Shown here: piece after piece, positions 28,906 to 39,912 of the stretch
Position numbering within the stretch: position 1 is the stretch's first letter
Layout of the letters: each line of letters starts with the position of its first letter
Origin: Camellia lanceoleosa
Taxonomy: Eukaryota; Streptophyta; Magnoliopsida; Ericales; Theaceae
Direction: 5' to 3'
Length of the DNA: 64,000 nt
NCBI GenBank assembly: GCA_025200525.1
Contig: CM045762.1
Span: forward strand, 103,876,682-103,940,681
Translations under genes and position numbers: made by a program
Notes under the pieces: generated by a model
Seen by the model: only the letters and a program-made list of their open reading frames with translations
Told to the model about the DNA's origin: nothing
Database searches by the model: none

Positions 28906-29691
28906 CATTGTGCACTTAACGATTCATTCATTTGTGTGATTAGAAATTTCTGGTCTATTGTGGCACTTTTGAAACGCCACTAATTCTGAAGTTTCTTGTA
29001 TTGACGTAGCATTTCCCTTGTTTGTAGCATTGTTGTTTTCTTTGTCATCCAAGTCAAGTCCATAATAATATCTCAATTTTTATTTTATTTTTTTATAAAT
29101 TAATCCTTATATAGCAAAGGTGATCTCAATTTGGATTTGGGATTTGTTTCATTTTTAGTTCCTTCTTTTTTTTCTTTTTTCTTTTTTTTTGTTTTTTGTT
29201 TTTTTAAACTTCAGCCTAATCTGGTTGTGATTTTTTTTTTTTTAATATATATAAATTTTCTAAGTTCATGCTTGTGCACAATGAGAGCAACTCACATTCT
29301 GACTTTGTTTGAATGGGAAATAGTATATTATAAAACATATAAAAAAATTAGCTTCAGAACTTGACTTTGATTGAATGGAAAATAATAGTGTGTTATCTTA
29401 TCTGTTTTGATATTTATAGTAAACTAAAAATCATTCAAAACATAATTTAGGAAGATGCATATATTTTAAATCTAATTGTGCTTTGTTAATGATTTGGTTT
29501 TGAAAGTTTGTAAACTTAAGCTAGACTTGGTTGTTTTGTTTGGCTCAGTACTTCGAAGTTTAGTTCCAAGAGATGCATTTCGTCAAACAATTAGAAATCG
29601 TACCTGTTTTCCTATAATTTCTTGGCAACCAAATGGAAGTCTACTCTCCACTATTACAAAATTGTTTTATTATGAGTTATGTGAGTTTCAG
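28906..29691. other. Spacer: no supported gene
   Basis: T-rich sequence. The frame 29476-29763 overlaps the HMGB remnant only at its end. No other feature is seen. Confidence 0.5.
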
Positions 29692-30321
29692 GTTGGGAAA
29701 GCTGGTGGAGTGAAATGGAAAGCAATTTCTAAATCTGTTCTTTCACTTGCGAGCAACAACTAAAATGAATTTTGAAAGTTGTGCTCAAAATTATTATGTT
29801 AAACTGTTTTGAATCACAGTAATCCATATTGAGGTACTCCACGTTTAGCTGATTAGTCCATTTCTGTTGAAAATGTCGTAGTTTATTTTTTTGGTTGATA
29901 TTACATCCTTAGAACTGATTTTATTTTTTTGTTTTATTATTTATTTTGTTTGTTTTGTGTTTTTTGAATCATATGCTTACTAACTGCTATTTTCTTGTTG
30001 CATATTGGAGAAAGCTCCTTAGGTGGCAAAGCCTATGAAGAAGAAGGCAGAGTAGGAGAAAGCAATGGAAGAGTTTAACAGCAAACTGGTAACATTTTTA
30101 TCACCATTTTATATCATCATTGTCTAGCTCGTTACTTAATTCCACTTCCTGAATGCTATTAAGTTTTTCACCAAGTTTTGTGCTTATTTTGATTCTCTGT
30201 TTTTTCCTACATTTTTTATTTTTTTTGAATTATTAGAATGGCAATGGAGAATTGAAGCCTGCTGAATCTGGCAAATCACATTTTGAGGTCCACGGTGATG
30301 CTGAGCAGGAAGTCTTCTTAG
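29692..30321 (+). pseudogene. Broken HMGB-type gene (three exon remnants)
   Basis: After an acceptor TTTCAG the frame reads VGKAGGVKWKAISKS, the end of an HMG box. A second piece (30011-30088) reads KAP, stop, VAKPMKKKAE, stop, EKAMEEFNSKL, followed by a GT donor. A third (30237-30321) reads NGNGELKPAESGKSHFEVHGD with a donor after it. Order, intron positions and the acidic tail fit plant HMGB proteins, small chromatin-binding factors. Two Tyr-to-TAG changes and absence of the first half of the HMG box make it a pseudogene; kept introns show it came from a genomic copy. Confidence 0.65.
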
Positions 30322-30348
30322 GTATGGCTTTTAATCAATTTCCAGTGG

Positions 30349-30363
30349 TGCGTGCGTGCGTGC

Positions 30364-30393
<30 letters not shown>
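30349..30393. repeat. Compound microsatellite (GCGT)n(GT)n(GA)n
   Basis: GTGCGTGCGTGCGTG runs into (TG)n and then (AG)n shortly after the third HMGB exon remnant. Confidence 0.9.
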
Positions 30394-30395
<2 letters not shown>

Positions 30396-30501
30396 ATCTT
30401 TTTGTGCATAAGAACTAGGAATATTGCTTAATCTATGGATGGTTCATCATAAGTGATTTCCCTTTCTTTCTTAATGTGATCCATTTGTAGAAATATACAA
30501 T

Positions 30502-30606
30502 GAGTAATGCTAGAGACTCCAAAATTTCTACCAAATGTCTCACATAACTCATGTGAGATATTTGGTAGAAATTTTAGTAGAATTTTTGGGACCTTTAACA
30601 TTTTTC
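30502..30606. mobile_element. 105-bp Mutator-type foldback MITE
   Basis: AATTTCTACCAAATGTCTCACAT pairs with ATGTGAGATATTTGGTAGAAATTT around a 5-base loop. A perfect 9-bp target duplication ATATACAAT flanks it (30493-30501 and 30607-30615). Confidence 0.85.
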
Positions 30607-30615
30607 ATATACAAT

Positions 30616-31221
30616 TGATCATATTTGTATAAATGTTTTTGGAAGTTTATGACTCTAGATCAAATGCATCACATAACAATAAATATCACAGACAGCAAGA
30701 AACTGTTTGAATGCTCTTGGCCAAAATGTGCTTGGAGGGAAAACTTTCAGATTGGATAATTTAGCAATTCAATCTACTAATGGGCTACTTGATTTGAGAA
30801 GGCTAGTGTTCTCATCTATTTGCAGTGATGCAAATGACTTTTGTAATTCTTTGTTATTGATGGACTGAGTTTATTTCCCAAATTCTTCATTGCTAATTTT
30901 TGAATTACATAGTGAAGTCTGTAGCTCGATATCACTAGGTAGTGGTAATGAACTTCTAAATAGTGAAGTCAAATTTCTTGTTGTTGCTTCCTTCTGGTTT
31001 AACCTACAGTAGGACAGAGATTATGTTCATTTTTCAAATTCTTTGGTTTATTCATTAATCTGATTGGATTGGGTGACCGTTTTCTTGCCTATTTATTTGT
31101 GCAAATTATGAAATGGCATCTATATTTTTATAATTTACTCCAAGCAAAAGAATTTAGAGATGATTTTTTTTGTCTTTTGACAATTTCTTTTGAAATAATT
31201 TTATTTTGATTATTTCAAGTT
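30616..31221. other. Spacer: no gene seen
   Basis: AT-rich sequence without a supported frame. It may hold the degraded 3' part of the HMGB-type gene, but I see no recognisable residues. Confidence 0.4.
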
Positions 31222-31345
31222 AAACTAACACATTAAGTGTATTAAATTTTCAAGTCAAGTTTGATAACACATTAAGTGTATTAAATTTTCGAGTCAAGTT
31301 TGACAACACATTAAGTGTATTAAATTTTCAAGTCAAGTTTGATAT
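31222..31345. repeat. 39-bp tandem repeat, three units
   Basis: ATTAAGTGTATTAAATTTTC begins at 31232, 31271 and 31310, each followed by (A/G)AGTCAAGTTTGA. Confidence 0.85.
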
Positions 31346-31734
31346 ATGTGTTTGCAGGTTTTGTTGTGGGAGCAGTTGATATGATCAAGCGGGTGATGTT
31401 TGGAGCCAAATTGAGATTATGTTAATCTTTTTTTTTTTTTTGAGGACTTAATTTTTTTAGTACGATGTATTTTAAGAATGGTTAATGGATATTTGTTTTA
31501 AATATATGAACGTTTATATTTTATTTGCACGCTATATATATGTGTGCGTGTGAATATAGGTTAATATTTTTGTTATAAGTTTAAATTAATTTGTTATTTT
31601 TGTTGTTTTTCATTAAAAAAATTGATAGGTGCCTGCAATTGATTTTATTTGTTGTAGCAAACGCATATGACTTTTTTTTTTATAATGAATCATTATTTGC
31701 AATGGTAAAAATATGGTTGCTAAAAGTTTTTTTT

Positions 31735-31945
31735 TTTTTTTTTGTGACGGCAAAAAGCTGTCGCAAAAAGTCATTTAGGTAGTCAAATAATTTGTGACTG
31801 TTGCTCTACCAGTGCAAAAAAGTATTTGTCACCCCATATTTGCGTCCCCCATTTGTGATCACATGGCCGTTACGAAAGGTTTTTTATGACTACATTTTTA
31901 TTATTTGCGACGGCTTGTGACGATCGCAAAAGTATTTTTTTAGTA
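31735..31945. repeat. GCGACGGC-type transposon end fragment
   Basis: GTGACGGCAAAAAGCTGTCGC is a short hairpin, and GCGACGGCTTGTGACGATCGC lies near 31910. Such repeats are common in subterminal parts of plant CACTA or Mutator-like elements. Ends and target site could not be fixed. Confidence 0.35.
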
Positions 31946-32059
31946 GCAATTATCTATATTAGATATTCTAAAAATAAATTAGCAGTTGACACACGTAATA
32001 CTTGTACAATTTAAATAAGTAAAAATAAAATAAAATATTTGTTATATATTATGTGCCTC

Positions 32060-33510
32060 TTAAGTGGTAATACTCTTCTTCACTAGACCTAAGGGCAGGG
32101 TCGGCTTAAGTTTTCCAGAGGCCTAAAGCAAAATTTTATTACCAGGCTTTTTATATTTTAAACTTAAATGTAAATAATATTTATTATTTTTAGTAAATTA
32201 TATCATGTAAAATTCATGTCTCTTCGATTCTCATAACTAAAATTTGAGAATATTTAAAACATTTAGCTATGAAAAAAGAAGAAATTAAAAGTGTGAAAAG
32301 TTATCAAATAAATAGAACTTATAAATTCGAAATGAAAACTAAGAAATGTTGGTAGAACCTATTCTAAATTGGTGGGAGTTCTTTTAAAGTGAGCTTTTTT
32401 TTTAATTATATATTATAATTTTTTTTTAAATTTATGAAGCTCTTTTCAATGTGAACTTTTATTTATAATAATCTATACTATATATTAAGTAAAAGAGGGT
32501 TTTTAACTCCAAGCCTTGTGGGAGCTCTAATCTCCTAATCTAAATTTCTTAATTTTAAAAAAAAAATCTTAACATTTATTAACTTCTCCCAACTTCCAAG
32601 TCTTACCTTCATAATAATACTTTAATGCATTAAGAACAAGCATAAAAAAAATTCTTTGAAATCCAACATATATGAATTCCTTGAAAGGTCCTAACACATA
32701 TGATTATTATCTCTCATAATAACACTTTAATGCATTAAGAACAAGCATAAAAAAAAAATTCTTCAAAAGTCCAACACATGATTATTATCAAAATATTAAA
32801 CTTTAATTTAATATAATAAAAAAAAGACATTTAATTCATTGAAAAGACTAACACATATAATTATTATCAAAATATTAAACTTTAATATAATATAAAAAAG
32901 GAAAAAAAAGAAGACATTTAAAAAATATATATATTTAAAAATTACAATTCACATATATAGATAATTGTAAACACAATTCGTGTATAATGTAATAACACTC
33001 AATTGTTAAACCATGATCAATACAAGTAGGTGCAATGCCACGTGTCTTAATAAAATGTTTATTAAAAACGAAATTTTATGAATGTTTATCATCTATACTA
33101 TATATTAAGTAAAAGAGAGTTTTTAATCCCTAAGATCTGTGAAAGCTCCAATATGTTAATCATAATTTTCTAATTTTTTGGTTTTTTGAAAAAAAAAATT
33201 AACCTCAGTATTTATTAACTTCTCTCAACCCACAAGACTTATTGACTTCTCTTATAATTATTGTAGTACCTTTTCCAAAATAAATAATTTGTATATTAAA
33301 AAAATTTAAAACAAATATAAATATCTATATCTATAAATATTTATATCTATCTCTAACCAACAAGTTTTGTGGGAGTTCAAATATCTGAACCTTAATTTCT
33401 TAATTTTTTTGATTTTTTTTGAAAAAAAAACTTAGCACTTATTAAATTCTTCTAAGTCTTTTTAACTTCTCCAATACACATACTTTTTAACTTTTCACAT
33501 ATCTATTGCA
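32060..33510. other. Spacer: transposon debris with Helitron-like 5' ends
   Basis: CAGGGTCGGCTTAAGTTTTCC near 32097 resembles a hAT terminus. TCTATACTATATATTAAG occurs at 32472 and again at 33092, each followed by GTAAAAGAG.GTTTTTAA, a form typical of plant Helitron 5' ends. No CTRR 3' end with hairpin was found, so this remains tentative. No gene is seen. Confidence 0.35.
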
Positions 33511-33519
33511 AACAGTGAG

Positions 33520-35116
33520 GGGCCATTTCCATAAATAAGCTAAAATAGTAAAAGAATTCCCAAACTAAGCCTAATTTTGAAAGAATTCGAATAAGCTAAC
33601 GGTTCTGTCAAGTTCAACAAATTTTCCTCGTTTTGCGTGAAAGTTGATAAATCTTAAATTATTTTGATTAGAAATCAGCGGTTACGATTTTATCCAAAAA
33701 ATTTTCTTTTAAACTCATGATTCTAAACCACAATTTTATAAAAAAAATTGACCAAATTCTTTTTTTGTTTACTTTTAGAAAAACATAAATTATAAATTTT
33801 AAACAAAATATTTAAAAATTTAAAAACATAAACTAAAAAATATATTTGTTCAAGTTTAAAATATTTATATTTATATTTATTATTTATGACAATGGGATCA
33901 CACATATTATAATTGAAAAAAAATTAATTAAAAAAACAATTGAAAAAAAATTATTTGGAAAAAAATAATATATTTTTCCAATTAAATTTTTTTCCAATAA
34001 TATATTTTCCCAATTAAATTTTTTTCCGATAATATATTTTTCCAATTAAATTGGAAAAATATATTATCGGAAAAAAATTTAATTGGGAAAATATATTATT
34101 TTTTTCCAAATAAATTTTTTTCAATTGTTTTTTTAATTAATTTTTTTTCCAATTAAATTTTTTTCCAATTTAATTTAATTGGAAAAAAATTTAATTGGAA
34201 AATATATTATTGGAAAAAAAATTAATTGGAAAAAAATTTAATTGGAAAAATATATTATTTTTTTCCAAATAAATTTTTTTCAATTGTTTTTTTAATTAAT
34301 TTTTTTTCAATTATAATATGTGTGATCCCATTGTCATAAATAATAAATATAAATATAAATATTTTAAGCTTGAACAAACATATTTTTTAGTTTATGTTTT
34401 TAAATTTTTTTAAATATTTTGTTCAAACCAAACGCATTTGTAATTTATGTTTTTCTAAAAATAAACAAAAATCAGTTTATAAAATTTTTGTATACATAAA
34501 TCGAAAACGTAAACGTTATCAAACGCTACTTTAGTGTTTAAAGATAAAATTTATTTTTTTGTATTTTAGGATTTAGGGTTTAATTCTTAAAATTTATTTA
34601 TTTTCAAACATTATTTATTTATATTTATTTAATTCTTAAAATTTATTTATTTTATTTTGATGTAAGTGTGATGTGTGTGTGAATGACGTGTCAGAGAGAG
34701 GGAGAGAGAGTGTGTGGTGTGGCTGTGAGTGAGTGAGTGCGTGGTTTGTAATATAAAAGTGGTCGTGAACTCGTGGTTCACAACCACGAGTTTAGAAGAA
34801 AAGATTTTGGTCAAAAAGCGTGGATCGAAATAGCGAGTTCAGGAAATTTTTTTTTATATAAAATCGTGGTTTAGAACCAGAAGTTTAAAAGAAATTTTTT
34901 TTTGGATAAAATCGCGCTTTGTAACCGCGATTTCTTAATCAAAATCGCTTTTCATAATCACGAATTTAAGATTTATCAACTTTCACGCGAAACGGAGAAA
35001 AATTTGTTAAACTCGCAATTGTGAACCGCGAGTTAACTTATTCTGGGAATTCTTTCAAAATTAAGCTTTAGTTTGGGAATTCCTTTACTATTTTAGCTTA
35101 TTTATAGAAATGTCCC
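33520..35116. mobile_element. Mutator-like foldback element with perfect 9-bp target duplication
   Basis: The left end GGGCCATTTCCATAAATAAG pairs with the right end (reverse complement GGGACATTTCTATAAATAAG), with more than 60 bp of matched terminus. AACAGTGAG flanks it at 33511-33519 and 35117-35125. The centre is a cluster of inverted AATTAAATTTTTTTCC blocks, and ATGTGTGATCCCATTGTC occurs in both orientations as in the element at 875-2740, so the two belong to one family. No transposase. Confidence 0.9.
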
Positions 35117-35129
35117 AACAGTGAGTCTC

Positions 35130-36780
35130 TTTTTTGTTTTCTCCTGCTTGACTTCTCATTTCTACACTTTCAACTTCAGTGACCACGTATGCAAACAGTA
35201 AGTTTTCTTTTTGTTTTCTCCTTCTTGACTTTTCCTTTTGTTTACTGTTTTAATATTGTAGTTAGATAACGCATAAAAATATTTGTGATTTGTCTAGCGA
35301 ATAAAAAATTATAATTTGATTTTTTAATATGATTGAAATTAGATAAATATAAACCCTCACAAAGAGAAAAATGTGATTGTAATTAGTTGAATGATTTTTT
35401 TTTTTTTTAATGTGATTGTAGTTAGTTTAATAGTTCTATTTTTTCATTTATTTATTTTATTATGAAAAAAATGTGATGTGATTGTAATTTGTTCAATGAC
35501 TCTTTTTTTTTTTAAATATGATTGTTGTAGTTAGTTCAATGCTTTTTTTTTTTTTTTTTTTTTTTAATGTTATTTACTATTTTAATTTTATTTTTAATAT
35601 GATTGAAATCAAATAAGCATAAACACTCACAAAGAAAAAAATGTGATTGTAATGTGATGTGATTGTAGTTTGTTTAATGACTCTTTTTATTAATATGATT
35701 GTTGTAGTTAGTTCAATGATTTTTTTTAAATGTTATTTAATCTTTTTATTTACTATTTTAATTTTATTTTTAATATGATTGAAGTTAGATAAATATAAAC
35801 ACTCACAAAGAAAAAAATGTGATTGTTGTTAGTTTAATAGTTATTTTTTTTTTAAATGTAATTGTAGTTAGTCAATGATTCTTTTTTTCATTTATTTATT
35901 TTTTTTATTATGAGAAAAATGTGATGTGATTGTAGTTTGCTCAATGGTTCTTTTTTTTTAATGTTACTTAATCTTTTATTTATTGTTTTAATGGTTTTTC
36001 TTTACAATTATTTATGAAAAAAATATGATTGTAGTTAGATAGCATAAAAATATCTGTGATTTGATTTGATTTTTTTCTGATTTGATTTTTAAAGTACCAA
36101 TTATTGATAATGATTAGATTGTATTTTGAAAAAAAATTTGTAATTGATTTTTTTAACTCACTGTGTTTTTTGAAAAAAAATTATTGTGTTTTTTTAACTA
36201 TTAATTCACTTAATTTGTGATTTGATTTTTAATTCACTGTGTTTTTTGAAAAACAAAATGGATTGTACTCATTAGGGTTACATAATATACCAATTATTGA
36301 TGATGATTAGATTATATTTTGACCCCAAAAAAATTGTAATTGATCTTTTTAACTCACTATGTTTTTTGAAAAATAAATTATTGTGTTTTTTTAATTATTG
36401 ATGATGATTAGATAGCATTAAAAAAACTGTGATTTGTATGATTAAAGTTATCTTCTTTTGTTTATAAATTTATTTTGTAATATGATTGAAGTTAGATAAA
36501 CATAAATACTCACAAAAACAAAAATGTGATTGTAGTTTGTTCAATGGTTCTAAATAATATTTTCTATTTACTATTTGAATGGTTATTTTTTTCAATTATT
36601 TTTTTTATTATGAGAAAAATATCATTGTAGTTAGATAGCATTAAAAAAATTGTGATTTGTATGATTGAAGTTATTTCCTTTTGTTTATAATTTGATTTTT
36701 AATATGATTGAAGTTAACTTACAAAAAGAAAAATGTGATTGTAGCTTGTTCAATGGCTCTAAATAATCCCAATCTGAATT
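35130..36780. repeat. Degenerate AT-rich tandem array
   Basis: The motif ATATGATTGAAGTTAGATAA and the block ACACTCACAAAGAAAAAAATGTGATTG recur at about 35320, 35597, 35777, 36480 and 36705, with TTGATGATGATTAGAT units between. Units vary in length (roughly 90-200 bp or more). No gene is present. Confidence 0.65.
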
Positions 36781-36975
36781 TTTTAAATTTTTTATTAAAA
36801 AAAAAAATCAGCATTTATTAATTTGGTCAAAATCCTCTTATTATCATTTATTAACTTTTTTCAATCCACATATCTTTCTACATGCCTGCATTTATTGATT
36901 TGGTCAAAATCTCTTAATCAACATTTAAAATTCCCTCATACAAATAATTATAGATACAATCTGTGTATAGTTACT

Positions 36976-37906
36976 TAGGAATGGCAACGGGGCGGGGCGG
37001 GCTTGGGGATCGCACTCCCCGTCCCCGATCCCCGATGGTAGAATTTCCCCCGACCCCGACCCCGAGCATTCCCCGGCTTAAAAAAAAAAAAAAATTCAGA
37101 AAATACAACTCCTCACCAACAACAACAACATCATCTAAATACAAAAAAAATACAAATCAGATCTGAAACAATATCTGAAACAGATCTAAAAATACAACAT
37201 AAACATCATCCGAAAATACAACACCAACAATCAGAAAATACAAATCAGATCTGAAACATCTTAAACAGATCTAAAAAAAAAAAAAAAAATTGTGAATCAG
37301 ATCTCAGATCTGATCTGAAACATATCTGAAAAAAAAAAAAAAAATCTCATCTGTGGTGTCGAGGCTCATCGAGAGAGAGGGAGTGGATGAGAGTTGCGAT
37401 GTGGTGGTGCGAGGCTCGGCAGTGGTGGTGCGAGGCTCGGCGGTAGTGGTGGATCTGAGAGAGAGAGAGAAGTCAGTGAGACGGTGGCGGTGGTGGTCCG
37501 TGGCTTCATCATCATCGATCTGTTCAGATCGGTGGATCTGGATGATGATGCTGATAAGAAATGAGAGATGAGTGCGTGAAGGAGAGAGATGAGACAGACA
37601 GTGCGTGAGGGAGAGAGAGGGAGTTGAGAGGGAGATGAGAGACGGGTGAAGTGAGGTGAGGGAGTTTGTCCCTAACACAATACACATTATATATATAAAC
37701 GGGGTATATTAGTAATTTCATATCGAGGCAGGGCGAGCCGGGCCGAATCAGTATCCCGCCCCTACCAGATATTATCAGGGATGAAATTTTGAAAAACGTC
37801 CCCGTCCCCACGGGGATATTTTTCGGGGAATCACCACTCAATTCGGTCGGGGTCGGGTCCTCGTTGTCAGTCGTCCCCGCTTGTCGGGTCCCCATTGCCA
37901 TCTCTA
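36976..37906. mobile_element. hAT-like non-autonomous element, GC-rich ends
   Basis: Starts TAGGAATGGCAACGGGG and ends CCCCATTGCCATCTCTA, inverted relative to each other. The flanks TAGTTACT (36968-36975) and TAGTTCTT (37907-37914) match at six of eight bases. Subterminal CCCCGACCCCG-type repeats lie on both sides. The inner purine-rich part gives Ser/Thr/Leu-rich frames on the minus strand that look like composition artefacts. Confidence 0.8.
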
Positions 37907-38304
37907 TAGTTCTTCTTGATCTTTTTCAACTTCTCTTATACATTATGATTAGTAATAAGATTGTTAAATTATTTTTATAAAAAATCTTAAAAAAACATAA
38001 TTTATATATTAAAAAAAATCTAAAATAAATATAAATATCTATAATTATACCAAATTGGTAGGCTAGTAATAATAATAATAAAAAGTGTGCATATGACAAA
38101 TTTATACCAAATTGGTACATCTTTTTACCAAAATTTTAAGACTTTTATTATACTCATGGGATTTTATATATATATATATATATATTCTCATTTTATTTTG
38201 TTGATTGGGGGGCCTTTGCCAAAGTAAACTTATGAGAAACAATTGAGTTTTATTATATAAGAAAATTTTGGAACTTTTTGCAACTAAAACCATTACTTCA
38301 ATCG

Positions 38305-38868
38305 GTTTCGATTCGTAGCTCGAAAGTTCTGGCTCAATTTGGCTCGAGGGGTCAAAACGACGTCGTTTTGACCCCTTTTTTTTTTTTTCTTTTCTTTTTT
38401 TTTCTTATTTTCAACTCCATCTTCTTCTCTATATCTTTTTTTTTTGCAGAAGAAGAACGAAAACTAGGAAGAAGAGGAGGAGGAGGAGGAGGAAGAGGAG
38501 GAGGAAGGAGGAAGAGGAGGAGGAGGACTGGAGGGGGCATAATATTCAGGGGAGGAGGAGGCGGAGGCGAGGAGGCGGAGGCGGGGCGACGGCGGTCAGA
38601 GGCTGCGGCGGGGCTGGGCTGGGCGACAATCGGCGGCTTAGGCGGGGCTAGGCTGGGCGACGATCCTCTTCGATCTACCGCCGTTGACGGCCTTCTCCAC
38701 CGCTGCATCTTCTCCTCCCATCACCGCCATCTTCTTCCTCATCTCCTCTCTCTTCCCCTCTGCTTCTCTCTTTTTCTCCCTCTCCCTCTCCCTCTCTTCC
38801 TCTTTTCTCCTTCTCTCTCTCTTTTCTGTTTCGAGCCACAATTCGAGCCATTGTTTCGAGCTACGAAG
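38305..38868. mobile_element. GA/CT-rich foldback element, relative of 25667-26019
   Basis: Left CGTAGCTCGAAAG and GGCTCAATTTGGCTCGAG are mirrored on the right by GTTTCGAGCCACAATTCGAG and CGAGCTACG. Between them come a perfect palindrome (38347-38376), a T run, a GGAGGA-rich stretch and a CTCTC-rich stretch. The long frames on both strands are low-complexity and not gene-like. Confidence 0.6.
38347..38376. repeat. 30-bp perfect palindrome centred on GACGTC
   Basis: AGGGGTCAAAACGAC is followed by its exact reverse complement. It shares only the central AAAACGACGTCGTTTT with the 34-bp palindrome at 25972-26005. Confidence 0.9.
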
Positions 38869-39113
38869 TATTTCTGTACTTCAATTGCCTAAGGATTCAG
38901 TTGACAGTATGAAGAGAGAAGGAATATATAGATAAATAGGTATATTTAAACTGATTAATTTGTGTTACTATGCTGTACAAAGTACACTTAAATGATAGGA
39001 TTAATATGTATTACTATGCGGTAAAAAGCTACACTATGATAGGCTGGATCCTTGTGTTGGTTGGGATTGTGCACGGTATAATTCAGATAATTTAAAATAA
39101 AATTATAAATTAA

Positions 39114-39912
39114 ATTAACAAATTATAATTTGAACAAATTAGGAGATTAAAAAATATTTTAACTAATTATCAATCATCTATATAATATATAATATAAATT
39201 TACATAATATTTTTTTTATATATATAATTATTAATTTAAAATAAATTTTATCTTTTAAATCTTTTTCACACATTATTTTGATATTTTATTGAGTGTAGTG
39301 AATGGAAGGATTTTAAAAACGAATTAGAGAAATATTAGGGATTATGAAATTTTTTTTATAAAAATGATCATGAAAAATTTATCACCTTTAAATTACATTA
39401 ATTAATATGTAATGCTTGGTTATAAGCGTAATTCAAAAATCACAAATCTTTCTTGACCATTTTAAGGAAAGGCACTTAACATTGATGGTGTTTGGGAAGT
39501 GAATTTTTATATAGATTTTATTAGATGTAAGTTTTTATGAGATAAAATTTTTTTAGTGTTTGAAAAGATAGTTGAATTTTTATGTGGTTGGATGTGATGT
39601 TTGTGAGAGAAAAAATGAAATGATTATGAAGTTGAATGTGATATTTTATTTAAATGTGTTTTTTTTTAATTTTACAAAACTTTTGTCTTTTAATTAAAAA
39701 AATGTGAAAAAAATTTGGAAACTTGCTTTCCAAACACCACCAATGACATTGCTGAACGAATTATAGTTGATGTGGTTGAATTTCCATTGCAATGAACAGT
39801 TGAGAATAAAAGTTGCAGAGTATCTCTATAGAAAACTTGTGGAGAGAGGATCCGGAGTTGGGATTTGGGGGTTGAGTGTGTTTAATTTGGGTTGCGGCGG
39901 AGCTAAATTCAA
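39114..39912 (+). other. Upstream region of URH2-like copy 2
   Basis: Homologous to 499-874 plus 2741-2815 but without the Mutator-like element, so CTTGTGGAGAGAGGATCCGG runs uninterrupted toward the start codon. The likely promoter lies here, although no TATA box can be assigned with confidence. A small MITE (39486-39741) is the only extra insertion. Confidence 0.5.
39486..39741. mobile_element. MITE upstream of URH2-like copy 2
   Basis: The ends TGGTGTTTGGGAAG and CTTTCCAAACACCA are inverted. The middle (TGTGGTTGGATGTGATGTTT, GAGAGAAAAAATGAAATGATT) is nearly the same as in the element at 45161-45407. Absent from copy 1. Confidence 0.75.

Noticed and set aside
31222..31345. CRISPR-like array
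   Set aside because: The 39-bp units are directly adjacent without spacers; it is a plain tandem repeat in plant DNA.
32472..33510. Complete Helitron
   Set aside because: Two 5'-like TCTATACTA ends are present, but no 3' CTRR end with hairpin and no Rep/helicase was found.
37304..37901. Minus-strand frames of 125-127 codons
   Set aside because: They lie within the hAT-like element over GAGA repeats, with TTTAEPRTT repeats and no recognisable domain.
38278..38892. 204-codon plus-strand frame and 118-codon minus-strand frame
   Set aside because: Both run through GGA/CTC low-complexity DNA inside a foldback element, giving Gly/Arg- or Ser/Pro-rich sequence without domains.
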